Assembly: GCA_019262145.1 (NCBI GenBank)
Contig: CP076745.1
Span: forward strand, 1 to 64,000
Direction: 5' to 3'
Origin: Candidatus Methanogranum gryphiswaldense
GTDB taxonomy: Archaea; Thermoplasmatota; Thermoplasmata; Methanomassiliicoccales; Methanomethylophilaceae
DNA length: 64,000 nucleotides
Shown: one piece after another, positions 46,861 to 55,724 of the stretch
Position numbering within the stretch: position 1 is the stretch's first letter
Layout: every line of letters starts with the position of its first letter
Program-made: the position numbers and the translations under genes
Notes under the pieces: generated by a model
What the model saw: only the letters and a program-made list of their open reading frames with translations
The model's database searches: none
What the model was told of the DNA's origin: nothing

Positions 46861-48962
46861 ACCTTCTTATAAACACTGTCGCGTGGAGAGAATATAGTTC
46901 CATTATCAGAAAGCGCACGCAACACTTTCTTGACGTCCCCCTCGTTCAATCCTTCCTCTGCCGTATGTACCAGGATCTCATCCAAGGTTATTCCCTCTGG
47001 AGAACCGAACATGTCGATTGCACCAAGTACGATCTTTGTACGATCGCGATCCTTTTTAGTAAACCCAGAATCAATCGCGCCCATGTCCCATTGCCCACCA
47101 TTATTTGAAGCCATGGATGCGAGGTAATATTCCACCAGATCGACCGCCTTCTGTGCGTCTGATTCCTCTACGATCCTGCTCAACCTCAATCTCGCAGATG
47201 CCTCTGACAGACGTACCAACGCCTCTAACTGCCTAGCGGTTATGGTTATCGTACCGTCGGCCTTGCCCATGTCTCTGATGCGCAGATAACTTTTCTGGAT
47301 TATGGCTATAGAGCCGTCCGTCATCACGGGAATAAAACGTTTAGAATACGCGACATATTTTCTTAATATTTCGACATCGTAGAAAGGTTTGACATTCATA
47401 GTCGTTTCCCTGATCTTCTTGACATCGATACCGGTAAGGACCAGGTCCTCGGACATCTGTCTCACCTCTCCGCGCCTGTGAACACCCAATATGTGTTTCG
47501 AAAGACTTGTATCCTTCTCACGGTCTGGCTTATCGGTCAGAACAAAGAGAAGGTCGAAACGGGACATGAGCGCAGGAGGCAAATCGATCTGTTCGTTGAG
47601 CGTTCCCATACCTCCCTCTGTCTCGAATCTTCCATATTTAGGGTTAGCTGCAGCGAGCATGGAACACCTGCATTGAAGGGTTGCTGTGATGCCTGCCTTT
47701 GCAACAGATATCCTCTGTGACTCCATGGCTTCGTGCAATGATGATCTGTCCTGTGCAGTCATCTTATCCAATTCATCGATACACGCCAGACCTTTATCGG
47801 CAAGTACCAAGGCCCCCGCTTCCAAGGTCCATCTCCCATCTCCAAAATCATCTTTTACCGCCGCAGCTGTTAATCCTGCTGCAGATGCAGATTTTCCAGA
47901 AGCGTATATGCCCCTGGGAGCAAGCATGCTCATATATCTCAGTATCTGGGACTTTGCCACTCCTGGATCTCCGACCAGAAGTATGTGTATATCTCCTCTG
48001 ATCGATGTTCTGTCATCCATTTCCTTATGACATCCACCGAATAATTGTAATGCAATTGCACTCTTGACCTCATCCATACCGAATATCGTGGGAGATATGG
48101 ATGCGATGATATTGTCGAACAATTTGGGATCGCGAGACATCTCCAATATCTGCATTTCATCCTCTTCTGTTATCTGGATCTCATCGTATTCGTGCAATTC
48201 GGACTCGACGGACATCACTTCGATGTATATCTCGAACACTGTGGTCTTATCTCTATCTGGCTTCTCCACCGAACGGATTATACCGTTCAAAGTAACCCTA
48301 TTACCTGCAGTTACAAGACCGGATATGTCATCCTCGACATATCCCGCAAGCCTTTCAGGCTGCGCGCCGCCCCTCAATCCCTCTGGACTTTCCTGTATCT
48401 CGATCTTCTGAGTATCTATGTAAAATGATTCCTTGTCGTCCAATATGAAACGTACGGCTTGCTTATTGCAACTCCCTTCTGTGTTCGAACACATAACTGG
48501 TTCCTTGAGGATCATTCCGCTCTGTTCCATCCATATCTCTGCATTGCAACGTGCACATCTGAACTTGGCATAGGTCATCCTAGGTCTGACCGTTGTTGCC
48601 TTCCTAACCAATCCTTCGACCGCCACCAATTTACCCAAGTGTTTTGACCTTAATTGACGGATATCCACCTTAGCATCACGTGGCAATTCACTTATCCTCA
48701 AATTCATGGAATTCTTACTATCCCATGTAGGAGGCATCATTAATTTCATGACACCTTTACCTTTCATCAAACAAAAGTCAGGATTTTCCAGCACATGCAT
48801 TGCAAAATCGATGTTATATGCCTCTATATCCTTATACGATACGAGAACACTCTTTTTATCCGGATAATTTGCCGCAATCTCAGCTATGATGAGACGATAC
48901 TTATCCTTGCTAAGTATCTCTTCCCATCCTGCAACGATGTCTTGTTCTTGAAAATTCACCAT
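46857..48962 (-). CDS. mcm: replicative helicase MCM
   Basis: 701 residues. N-terminal OB domain with zinc ligands (CARC, C near CSNTEGSC), then AAA+ core: Walker A GDPGVAKSQ near residue 338, Walker B LACIDELDKM, arginine finger within MSRFDLLFV. A C-terminal winged helix ends the chain. It unwinds DNA 3'-5' at forks as a homohexamer. The small wHTH gene overlaps its start by 7 bases. Confidence 0.96.
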   Translation of the reverse strand: MVNFQEQDIVAGWEEILSKDKYRLIIAEIAANYPDKKSVLVSYKDIEAYNIDFAMHVLENPDFCLMKGKGVMKLMMPPTWDSKNSMNLRISELPRDAKVDIRQLRSKHLGKLVAVEGLVRKATTVRPRMTYAKFRCARCNAEIWMEQSGMILKEPVMCSNTEGSCNKQAVRFILDDKESFYIDTQKIEIQESPEGLRGGAQPERLAGYVEDDISGLVTAGNRVTLNGIIRSVEKPDRDKTTVFEIYIEVMSVESELHEYDEIQITEEDEMQILEMSRDPKLFDNIIASISPTIFGMDEVKSAIALQLFGGCHKEMDDRTSIRGDIHILLVGDPGVAKSQILRYMSMLAPRGIYASGKSASAAGLTAAAVKDDFGDGRWTLEAGALVLADKGLACIDELDKMTAQDRSSLHEAMESQRISVAKAGITATLQCRCSMLAAANPKYGRFETEGGMGTLNEQIDLPPALMSRFDLLFVLTDKPDREKDTSLSKHILGVHRRGEVRQMSEDLVLTGIDVKKIRETTMNVKPFYDVEILRKYVAYSKRFIPVMTDGSIAIIQKSYLRIRDMGKADGTITITARQLEALVRLSEASARLRLSRIVEESDAQKAVDLVEYYLASMASNNGGQWDMGAIDSGFTKKDRDRTKIVLGAIDMFGSPEGITLDEILVHTAEEGLNEGDVKKVLRALSDNGTIFSPRDSVYKKV

Positions 48963-49198
48963 GTTGAATTGCTCCTATGTGCGCGGCACTCCTCATCCAC
49001 CCACCAGACCCATCCGCCTTTCTCCATTGAGACCTCACCTTTGATGAGCCCTTCTTTTTTAAGTCTGTTGAGGGTTTTTGCCATGTCGTCTGGACACCTG
49101 TATTGAAACAAAATATCCAATCTTTCGATCGCCTCTTTGGTGGTGATGTGATCATCACCCATAATCTCCCAAATTAACGGTGCGATGTCATCGAGCAT
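48956..49198 (-). CDS. small winged-helix protein upstream of mcm
   Basis: 80 residues from ATG 49198, which has GGGAGG five bases upstream; a GTG at 49243 overlapping the tsr3 stop is also open. A winged helix covers most of it (TTKEAIERLDILFQYRCPDDMAKTL), with a Trp-rich wing (GGWVWWVDEE). Coupled to mcm. Unknown function. Confidence 0.72.
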   Translation of the reverse strand: MLDDIAPLIWEIMGDDHITTKEAIERLDILFQYRCPDDMAKTLNRLKKEGLIKGEVSMEKGGWVWWVDEECRAHRSNSTW

Positions 49199-49239
49199 AG
49201 CATCCTCCCAACGTTGCGTACGTAAATAAATTATCGTAG

Positions 49240-49773
49240 TCACTCATGATTATTATCGGATGTGCCCAGAATAGAACTCAAATATTCATTCTGAACGCTA
49301 ATGACCTCAGAACTATCTTTAGCTTTAGAATAATCTTCTAACATTGCTCCGTTGAGTCTCATGAATTCAGGCGCCCAATTGAATCTGCATAGGAATTGTT
49401 CTGCCTGCTCCTTCTCTCCTAAAATTATCAATGCCGCCATAACTGCCTCTGCACTGTTCAATTCCATCGGACGACCCCAATTGATGGGATTTGATGCTAA
49501 GAGATATGGAAGAGCTCTTTCCTCAACACGTTTTAACCTTGGAAATTCATCTATGTTCGTCCATGTCAGATCCATGACAACCAGGCCATTGCGCGCATAC
49601 CTGCGGTCTGCAGGTGACAAAGCCTGCTTCGAGAAAGGAGAGAGTATTACGGATCCAGACGGTATCTGCGAGATTGTCTTAGCCTCTTTGCCCAAACCAA
49701 ATTTCAACATACGTTTCGCAGTACATTTTTTTGGGTCACATTGACACTTATCGTGTATTATGACAGGTATCAT
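49240..49773 (-). CDS. tsr3: 16S rRNA aminocarboxypropyltransferase Tsr3
   Basis: 177 residues. DKCQCDPKKCTAKRM at the start, LSPFSKQALSPAD, MDLTWTNIDEF, RALPYLLASNPINWGRP and LNSAEAVMAALIILG are the family core (DUF367). It transfers the acp group from SAM to the small-subunit rRNA base equivalent to E. coli position 966. It overlaps the LMW-phosphatase-like gene by 4 bases. Confidence 0.93.
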   Translation of the reverse strand: MIPVIIHDKCQCDPKKCTAKRMLKFGLGKEAKTISQIPSGSVILSPFSKQALSPADRRYARNGLVVMDLTWTNIDEFPRLKRVEERALPYLLASNPINWGRPMELNSAEAVMAALIILGEKEQAEQFLCRFNWAPEFMRLNGAMLEDYSKAKDSSEVISVQNEYLSSILGTSDNNHE

Positions 49774-50246
49774 GCGTTTACCATCATCTTTAGCTTATTG
49801 GGGTCCTTCATATTTTCAGACACCCACGATCTTACTTTTGCAATAAGCTTCTCGTAAGCTATCGCCAATTCTGCATCATCTGTCGCAGCATAATCTTTTA
49901 CAGATCCCATATCTACGAGGATCTGTTTTCCTTGCCACGGGGTCCTTGCCGCCCATTCGTCGAATGGTGGTTTTGCCAGATACACGACTGCGTCGTACTC
50001 TCCATCCTCGCAGAGAAGCTCCGTATTTTTAAAATCCTTGGATACTTGACGCCTCATGTCCTCCCCAGCTTGATACATTACAGAGATCATGTCGCAGTCC
50101 ACAATATCGTGCTCGGGTCCTGCACTGTAAACGTCATAGACCTCGCTGAACATCTGCCTTGTGAAATACTCGGCGAGCTGAGATGTTGAATCGTTCTTCT
50201 GATCCACGAACATCACGCGGAATTTGTTGACGGGTTTCTTGAACAT
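49770..50246 (-). CDS. LMW-phosphatase-like protein without catalytic residues
   Basis: 158 residues. The N-terminal strand-loop-helix matches the low-molecular-weight phosphotyrosine phosphatase/arsenate reductase fold (family P-loop C-x5-R followed by S-x-x-A-E). Here the Cys position is D15 and the Arg position is T21 (FVDQKNDSTSQLAE), so phosphatase chemistry should be lost. YSAGPE and VYLAKPPFDEW match later family strands. Coupled to tsr3, it may have become a binding or regulatory protein; this is inference. Confidence 0.72.
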   Translation of the reverse strand: MFKKPVNKFRVMFVDQKNDSTSQLAEYFTRQMFSEVYDVYSAGPEHDIVDCDMISVMYQAGEDMRRQVSKDFKNTELLCEDGEYDAVVYLAKPPFDEWAARTPWQGKQILVDMGSVKDYAATDDAELAIAYEKLIAKVRSWVSENMKDPNKLKMMVNA

Positions 50247-50361
50247 AGGATCTATTCGGGTGATTAATCTATTCCGTTAAACGTTTTCGCACATTGTAGC
50301 ATCCGCTTGATAAGATGAACACTCTCCCAAACAGTAATAACCAATAGAACGATGGGATGCC
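50247..50361. other. intergenic upstream of the C/D RNA
   Basis: It holds the promoter of the LMW-phosphatase-like gene (minus strand; ATTAATC near 50263) and, near 50335, a TAATAA stretch about 27 bases before the C/D RNA that could be its TATA element. No open frame seen. Confidence 0.4.
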
Positions 50362-50420
50362 GCCGCGATGATGAATGTTTATCGAGCTGAAAATGATGAT
50401 AGACGGGCGAGCTGAGCGGC
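50362..50420 (+). ncRNA. C/D box sRNA guiding rRNA 2'-O-methylation
   Basis: A 59-base RNA with every expected part in order. Terminal stem GCCGC (50362-50366) pairs with GCGGC (50416-50420). C box GATGATGA (50367-50374), 12-base guide, D' box CTGA (50387-50390), AA, C' box ATGATGA (50393-50399), second 12-base guide, D box CTGA (50412-50415). Guide 2 contains GACGGGCG, complementary to CGCCCGUC of the 16S decoding site; the D+5 rule picks the nucleotide equivalent to E. coli C1402. The target of guide 1 is not identified. In archaea such RNAs work with L7Ae, Nop5 and fibrillarin. Confidence 0.92.
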
Positions 50421-50469
50421 ATTTCTAATCTCTCAATAAGTGTAAATAATGCCCAACCCATGAAGAATT

Positions 50470-51762
50470 ATGAAACCTGTCCTGCAAGTAGCACTGGACC
50501 TGATGCAACTCAATAGGGCCGTCTCGATCGCTAAAGAGGCAATCGATGGAGGTGCGGATTGGATAGAGGTCGGTACCCCCCTCATTAAGAGTGAAGGTGC
50601 TGATGCCGTACGTACTCTCCGCAGAGAATTTCCACATGCGATAATAATCGCAGATACCAAGACCATGGATGTGGGGGGCACAGAAGTAGAGATGATGGCA
50701 AAGGCCGGTGCCAACATAATAACGGTCCTTGGACTTGCAGATGATTCGACCATTGAAGAGGCTGTCTCGGTCGGAAGAAAATATGGTGCCTCAGTGATGA
50801 TCGACATGATCAATGTTCCAGATCGTGTCACCAGATCCAAAGAGGTTGAGAAACTCGGTGTGGCGTATATATGCTTACATATGGGCATAGACTCCCAAAT
50901 GAAGGGTGAAGAACCACCTATCGACATATTGAAAAAGATAGTCTCTGAAACATCCATACCAATTGCTGTGGCTGGAGGAATAACCGCTAACACGGTCAAA
51001 GAATACATCGAAGCTGGTGCTTCGGATATTATCGTAGGAGGAGGCATAATAAAGGTTCCCAATGTAAAAGAGGCCACCTCGATAATAAAGAAAGCAATGG
51101 CAGGCATCGATGTGAAATCTAGCATTGCAAAAAAATACAATGAAGATGAACTTTTCGAAGCGTTTCTAAAATGTTCCACATGCAATATATCCGATGCTCA
51201 TCACAAACAAGGAATAATGTTCGGTCTACAACCCTACATAAAGGATGGCGAACGCATGGCTGGAAAAGCCCTGACCGTTCAAACCTCTAATGGAGATTGG
51301 GCAAAACCCGTAGAGGCCATTGACATTGCAAAACCTGGAGACATCATTGTGATTGACGTCGGAGGAGCTCCTATGGCTGTTTGGGGTGAGCTAGCCACAA
51401 ATTCTGCCATGATAATGGGTGTCAAAGGAGTCGTCATCGATGGAGCTATAAGGGATATCGATGACATAAGAAAACTCGGATTCCCTGCGTTTGCGAGATC
51501 CGTCACACCGTGTGCCGGAGAGGCAAAGGGATATGGCGGGATCGGTATAGAAGTGACGGTCGGAGGACAAAAGGTCCGTACTGGAGATTGGATAATCGGT
51601 GATGAAAGCGGGCTTATCGTAGTACCAAAAGAGGTCGCCGTTGAGGTGGCTAACCGTTCCATAGATGTGAATGAAAGGGAGAACCGCACCCGCGAAGAGA
51701 TCCGCAGGGGGTCTACCCTCTCAAAGGTCAACGAACTTGCAAAATGGGAGCCCGTCAAATGA
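50470..51762 (+). CDS. hexulose-6-phosphate synthase / RraA-like fusion
   Basis: 430 residues. Residues 1-215 are a HUMPS/OMPDC-type TIM barrel (QVALDLMQLNRAVSIAKEAI, IADTKTMDVGGTEVEMM, VAGGITANT, IVGGGI), the fold that condenses formaldehyde with ribulose 5-phosphate or splits hexulose 6-phosphate. Residues about 225-430 are RraA-like (GIMFGLQPYI, WGELATNSAMIMGVKGVVID with GAIRDIDDI). This fusion is known in archaea, where it probably supplies pentose phosphates. TATA-like sequence at about 50440; it follows the C/D RNA by 49 bases. Confidence 0.9.
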   Translation: MKPVLQVALDLMQLNRAVSIAKEAIDGGADWIEVGTPLIKSEGADAVRTLRREFPHAIIIADTKTMDVGGTEVEMMAKAGANIITVLGLADDSTIEEAVSVGRKYGASVMIDMINVPDRVTRSKEVEKLGVAYICLHMGIDSQMKGEEPPIDILKKIVSETSIPIAVAGGITANTVKEYIEAGASDIIVGGGIIKVPNVKEATSIIKKAMAGIDVKSSIAKKYNEDELFEAFLKCSTCNISDAHHKQGIMFGLQPYIKDGERMAGKALTVQTSNGDWAKPVEAIDIAKPGDIIVIDVGGAPMAVWGELATNSAMIMGVKGVVIDGAIRDIDDIRKLGFPAFARSVTPCAGEAKGYGGIGIEVTVGGQKVRTGDWIIGDESGLIVVPKEVAVEVANRSIDVNERENRTREEIRRGSTLSKVNELAKWEPVK

Positions 51763-51763
51763 T

Positions 51764-52708
51764 TCAATAGATGTAGTCTGAATTATCTTTATAACTCTCT
51801 TTTTTCTTAATATCCTTTTTCTTGCCATCCTCAGCATCGTACTTGTCAGCAAGCTCATTGAGCCTTCTGATCCTCTCCTCTGTAGGAGGATGAGTGCTGA
51901 AAATACCTGAAAGGAAAGACCTGTTGTGCCCTACCAAAGGATTGCATATCATCATATCAGCATAGGATGTGCTCGCATATGTATCCTGAGTCGTCTTGCA
52001 TCCTGCGTCAATGTGTTTGAGCGCACGAGCAAGCGCACGAGGATTGCGGGTCATTTTTGCTGCAGATTCATCTGCGAGGTATTCCCTGCTCCTTGATATG
52101 CCCAATTGCACAAGGACTGCCGCTATTGGTGCCGTTATACTGAGAGCTATTGCAATCAGGAACATCTTGTCCCTGTTCTCACCATTACTGCTGAAAGCAA
52201 CCATCAACGCTGCATATCTTGCCGTAAAGCTCACAACAGCCGCCATCGTCGACACGACGGACATCACGAGGATATCCCTGTTCTTTACATGCGACAGTTC
52301 GTGGGCGAATACACCCTCGAGCTCATCATCGGGCAACAATGCCAATATCCCCCTTGTTGCAACAACCGCTGCATCTTTAGGATTCCTTCCAGTAGCGAAT
52401 GCGTTTGGCATTGATGTATCGGCAACCCCTACCTCAGGCATTGGAAGGTTTGCTTCGTTGGCAAGTTTTCTTACAATAGCATATAACCTGGGTTCTTCCT
52501 CTTCAGTTACAATACGGGCCTTGTTAGCCCTCAGTGCTGCTTGTTTAGAGAAGAAATATGCATAAAATCCAATAACTACAGCTACAGTCAACATGATGAC
52601 CACACCAACTGACCAATTATTGAACACCCATCCAACAAGATACCCAATTGCTGTGAGCATCAGAGTCATCAACAGGAACATCAATCCTGTTCTTGCGCGC
52701 CAGAACAT
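51764..52708 (-). CDS. htpX: HtpX-type membrane zinc metalloprotease
   Basis: 314 residues from ATG 52708, which has GAGGTG just upstream; the longer frame to 52774 runs into the MBL gene. Two N-terminal helices, the zinc motif FAHELSHVKNRD, two further helices, and the third zinc ligand in SREYLADESAA. It degrades damaged membrane proteins at the cytosolic face. It is two bases past the MBL gene and one base from the convergent HPS-RraA gene. Confidence 0.93.
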   Translation of the reverse strand: MFWRARTGLMFLLMTLMLTAIGYLVGWVFNNWSVGVVIMLTVAVVIGFYAYFFSKQAALRANKARIVTEEEEPRLYAIVRKLANEANLPMPEVGVADTSMPNAFATGRNPKDAAVVATRGILALLPDDELEGVFAHELSHVKNRDILVMSVVSTMAAVVSFTARYAALMVAFSSNGENRDKMFLIAIALSITAPIAAVLVQLGISRSREYLADESAAKMTRNPRALARALKHIDAGCKTTQDTYASTSYADMMICNPLVGHNRSFLSGIFSTHPPTEERIRRLNELADKYDAEDGKKKDIKKKESYKDNSDYIY

Positions 52709-52710
52709 AA

Positions 52711-53466
52711 TTACACCTCGTATTCCCTGGTCATACCAACATAAAAATTCTTTACACCGTTCAACCCGAGACACACCCTCAATTCAGTCATACCTTCACG
52801 ACTTGTACAATGGTTGAGCCAAAGGTCCAAACACTGTGCGTCCTTGAAAATCTCGGCAATAGATTGCGCTTTACTCTTCTCTTTCTTCATCAAATGTATA
52901 CCGCCGATATATGTTTTCGGAGCGATTCCAAATCTTTCCTTAACTGCCGCTATTGCTGCCTCGACCCCGCAGTGAGAGCACCCACTTAGAACGATCGGAC
53001 CTTTCTTGGACATTATGACCAAGAAACATTCATCTCCACCTTCGTAGGATATGGGTGGAGTGATGAAGAGGTTCTCACTTATCTGTACCCAATCATCTAC
53101 TTCTTTCAAGGTCACCCTATCTTTGAATTCTGGAGAAATATAAAGGCCGTTGGTCCTGAAAATACCTTTACTACCTTTTGCGGAAGCTGGAGCAAAAATA
53201 TCAGTGTTTGATGGCTTCTCGATCAAGAGTCCTTCTAGACCACCTGTGTGATCCCTGTGGACATGCGATATGACCACCCTGTCTATGGATTCTGGTTTAA
53301 CGTCGAGATAAGCCATATTGTGTGAAAGATATCTTGGTCTCATGCCTGTATCGAAAAGCGTACGCTGACCATCCACCTCGACCAAGAGAGAGAAACCCTT
53401 GGCTCCAATATATGGCATATTTTCTACAGCGCCTTCATCATAGATACAAAGAATTTTAACCTGCAT
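52711..53466 (-). CDS. metallo-beta-lactamase-fold hydrolase (COG1237-like)
   Basis: 251 residues. The metal motif HVHRDHTGG (HxHxDH), LSGCSHCG with a further His, and the C-terminal NHCTSREG fit COG1237, to which the archaeal dihydropterin ribofuranosyl-aminobenzene 5'-phosphate synthase belongs. A methanopterin-related role is possible but not shown. It is coupled to htpX. An inverted repeat lies just upstream at 53475-53500. Confidence 0.82.
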   Translation of the reverse strand: MQVKILCIYDEGAVENMPYIGAKGFSLLVEVDGQRTLFDTGMRPRYLSHNMAYLDVKPESIDRVVISHVHRDHTGGLEGLLIEKPSNTDIFAPASAKGSKGIFRTNGLYISPEFKDRVTLKEVDDWVQISENLFITPPISYEGGDECFLVIMSKKGPIVLSGCSHCGVEAAIAAVKERFGIAPKTYIGGIHLMKKEKSKAQSIAEIFKDAQCLDLWLNHCTSREGMTELRVCLGLNGVKNFYVGMTREYEV

Positions 53467-53474
53467 AACTGTCG

Positions 53475-53500
53475 CAATATGTTGGATATGTTACATATTG
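53475..53500. promoter_or_regulatory. inverted repeat upstream of the MBL gene
   Basis: Perfect arms CAATATG and CATATTG with a 12-base spacer, starting 9 bases before the MBL start codon, where a repressor could block initiation. Confidence 0.4.
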
Positions 53501-53509
53501 ATAAACATA

Positions 53510-53525
53510 TCAGCTCGAAAGCTGA
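53510..53525 (-). terminator. UUCG-loop hairpin after the TatD-like gene
   Basis: On the minus strand, TCAGCT and AGCTGA enclose TTCG, 25-40 bases past the TatD-like stop. A stable tetraloop hairpin, possibly the 3' end of that transcript; the downstream run is only moderately T-rich. Confidence 0.4.
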
Positions 53526-53549
53526 AGGACCTATTTCGAAACACACCTA

Positions 53550-54386
53550 TCAACGATGATACAATGAATCAGGAATATCCTTACATATCCTACGGACTGC
53601 TTCTTCATCCGCCATCCCAGAACCCAACATTTGCCTGACCTTATTAGGTACTGTTGCAGGTGCCATTATTGCCATCGGTTTTTCTGGATCGTCGATATAA
53701 TCTGTTTCGATCATGAACCGGGTCGTGCCTTTGCTTAACGCTTCTTTGATGTTCGACCTTGATGCTGGAATCGAGGGCATGACGCCATACGTCTCTTTAT
53801 CTGTAACAAATGGTGGTGATGAATGCTTGACTACCAAACCTGGATCCAGTCCTGCTTTTTTTGCGATATCCGCCAAGGACCGGTTTGTTTCTGTGGATCC
53901 TGATTCACAGTGTATTATCACCGGAACATCATTTTCCCTGGCGAGTTCCATTCCTCTGAGAAGTATGCGGTTTGACGCATCGCTATATCTTTGATCTGTT
54001 TCAAAATGCGGCCTACCGATCTCGCCTATCGCACAAGCTTTTCCATCGGCAACATCCTTGGCAGCGTCTTCCATCCCCTTCATCAGCATTTCCTCAGCGA
54101 CTTCAAGGCCATAGTGTTCAGCAAGAGGGATTATCAACACCGGATATGGCCCCACCGCAATATTGATCTCGAGCTCTGTAACAGCTCTAGCCTTTTTTGC
54201 GAGATCATACGTTATCTCATAGGACCTTGCAAAATCTTCGCCCTTGGTGATCGGCACTTCTGCATATGGGAGAGTCACCAATGTAATACCTGTTCCTCCT
54301 GCCGCTTTGAATTCCAGAAGCGCGTCGACATTCCTACCGGACGGACTCATATGAAAATGGTCATCATAAACAGGCAACTTGTCCAT
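53550..54386 (-). CDS. TatD-related metal-dependent hydrolase (COG1099-like)
   Basis: 278 residues of the amidohydrolase TIM-barrel. N-terminal DDHFHMSPSG gives the HxH pair, IGEIGRPHFE the bridging Glu, VIIHCESGS and VVKHSSPPF two His, and FMIETDYIDD the final Asp. Archaeal COG1099 proteins have no assigned substrate; TatD relatives are DNases. It lies alone between the MBL gene and priS. Confidence 0.85.
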   Translation of the reverse strand: MDKLPVYDDHFHMSPSGRNVDALLEFKAAGGTGITLVTLPYAEVPITKGEDFARSYEITYDLAKKARAVTELEINIAVGPYPVLIIPLAEHYGLEVAEEMLMKGMEDAAKDVADGKACAIGEIGRPHFETDQRYSDASNRILLRGMELARENDVPVIIHCESGSTETNRSLADIAKKAGLDPGLVVKHSSPPFVTDKETYGVMPSIPASRSNIKEALSKGTTRFMIETDYIDDPEKPMAIMAPATVPNKVRQMLGSGMADEEAVRRICKDIPDSLYHR

Positions 54387-54441
54387 GACCTATAAGCAAT
54401 AAGCAACGTAATTATAGCTTGCTTGCAATAATCTCAATCAT

Positions 54442-55668
54442 ATGGACCATAATTCTCGCTTCCTGTTGAAATCCTTCAGGAAATACTACAAAGAATACGA
54501 TCCTTGGATGCCTCACCGGCATACCAAAAGGGAATTTGGTTTCATGTTCTTCGACAAGGAAATAATGCAGAGGCATATGGCTTTCAACACAGCAGATGAC
54601 CTTAAACGCTTCATGATCTCCCAAGTCCCCAAACATAGCTACTATTCGACCGCTTACTACAGGCGCCCCGCCGCACCATCAATGGATGAAAAAGAATGGA
54701 TGGGCGCAGAATTGATCTTCGATCTAGACGCGGATCATCTGGATGGTGCAGAAAAGATGACATATGACGCAATGATGATCCAGATACGCAAAGAAATGAT
54801 CACACTAGTAGATTCCTTCCTTATGGGCGACCTTGGATTTGCCGAAGATCAGATACAACTTTGTTTCTCTGGCGGCAGGGGATATCATGCACACGTCATA
54901 CAGTCTGATGTCCTGACACTAGGGACCCATGAAAGAAGAGAATTGGTCGATTACATCACATGTTCAGGAATGGACATCGACTGGATATTTCCGATCGACA
55001 GAAGATTGATGGGCACTGCAGTGGTGAATGGCCAGGCCAGGCCCAATATCATTGAAATAAGAACCATCCCCGATGAGAACTCGGGAGGCTGGAGATTGAA
55101 AATGAGGAATGGGCTCATAGAGGTCGTAGAAGACCTGTGCACCATGGACCCCTCTCCATTGAAAAAAACATATCCCTCCATCAAAGGAAGCGCATCACAG
55201 AGTTTGTTGAAATTCCAAGAAAGACTTATCCTTGCTCAAAAAACGATGTTTGAAAAAAACGATATGAGTCTCCTCAACAAACGCGATCAGGACATGCTGA
55301 TCAAGATCATGAAAGAAGATAAATCCCGCATGATGTCTGGAGAGGTCGATAAACCTGTCACTCCCGACATAAAAAGATTGATCCGCCTACCTGGATCGGT
55401 ACACGGAAAAACCGGATTGAGGGTCAGCCCGATCTCTCGCGATGAACTAACGGAATATAACCCATTATTCAATGCAGTTCCAGAATCTTACTCTGACGAA
55501 CCGGTAAAGATCACAATGAAACGGCCGTACGAACTTATGATCAAGGATCAACGTATTTCCTTAAAAACTGGTGAAACTGAAGTTCCTGAATTCGCAGCAA
55601 TTTTTCTTATAGGTCGCAGGGAAGCAAATTGGGGTTATGATTCCGAAAGAAAGGACCCATTGATATGA
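54442..55668 (+). CDS. priS: DNA primase small (catalytic) subunit
   Basis: 408 residues. The catalytic acidic pair is in LIFDLDADHLDG (near residue 95), CFSGGRGYHAHV is the nucleotide-binding loop, and RLPGSVHGKTGL is the conserved later block. It makes RNA or DNA primers with PriL, which is not in the window. Divergent from the TatD-like gene. Confidence 0.94.
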   Translation: MDHNSRFLLKSFRKYYKEYDPWMPHRHTKREFGFMFFDKEIMQRHMAFNTADDLKRFMISQVPKHSYYSTAYYRRPAAPSMDEKEWMGAELIFDLDADHLDGAEKMTYDAMMIQIRKEMITLVDSFLMGDLGFAEDQIQLCFSGGRGYHAHVIQSDVLTLGTHERRELVDYITCSGMDIDWIFPIDRRLMGTAVVNGQARPNIIEIRTIPDENSGGWRLKMRNGLIEVVEDLCTMDPSPLKKTYPSIKGSASQSLLKFQERLILAQKTMFEKNDMSLLNKRDQDMLIKIMKEDKSRMMSGEVDKPVTPDIKRLIRLPGSVHGKTGLRVSPISRDELTEYNPLFNAVPESYSDEPVKITMKRPYELMIKDQRISLKTGETEVPEFAAIFLIGRREANWGYDSERKDPLI

Positions 55669-55724
55669 CTTGAGCTACGAACCTATTTTCCATAAGATAA
55701 AAATGTAAAAAGTTTTGATGTTTA

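Noticed and set aside
46857-55668. Replication origin near mcm or priS
   Set aside because: No origin recognition box repeats or long AT-rich unwinding element seen, and no orc1/cdc6 gene present.
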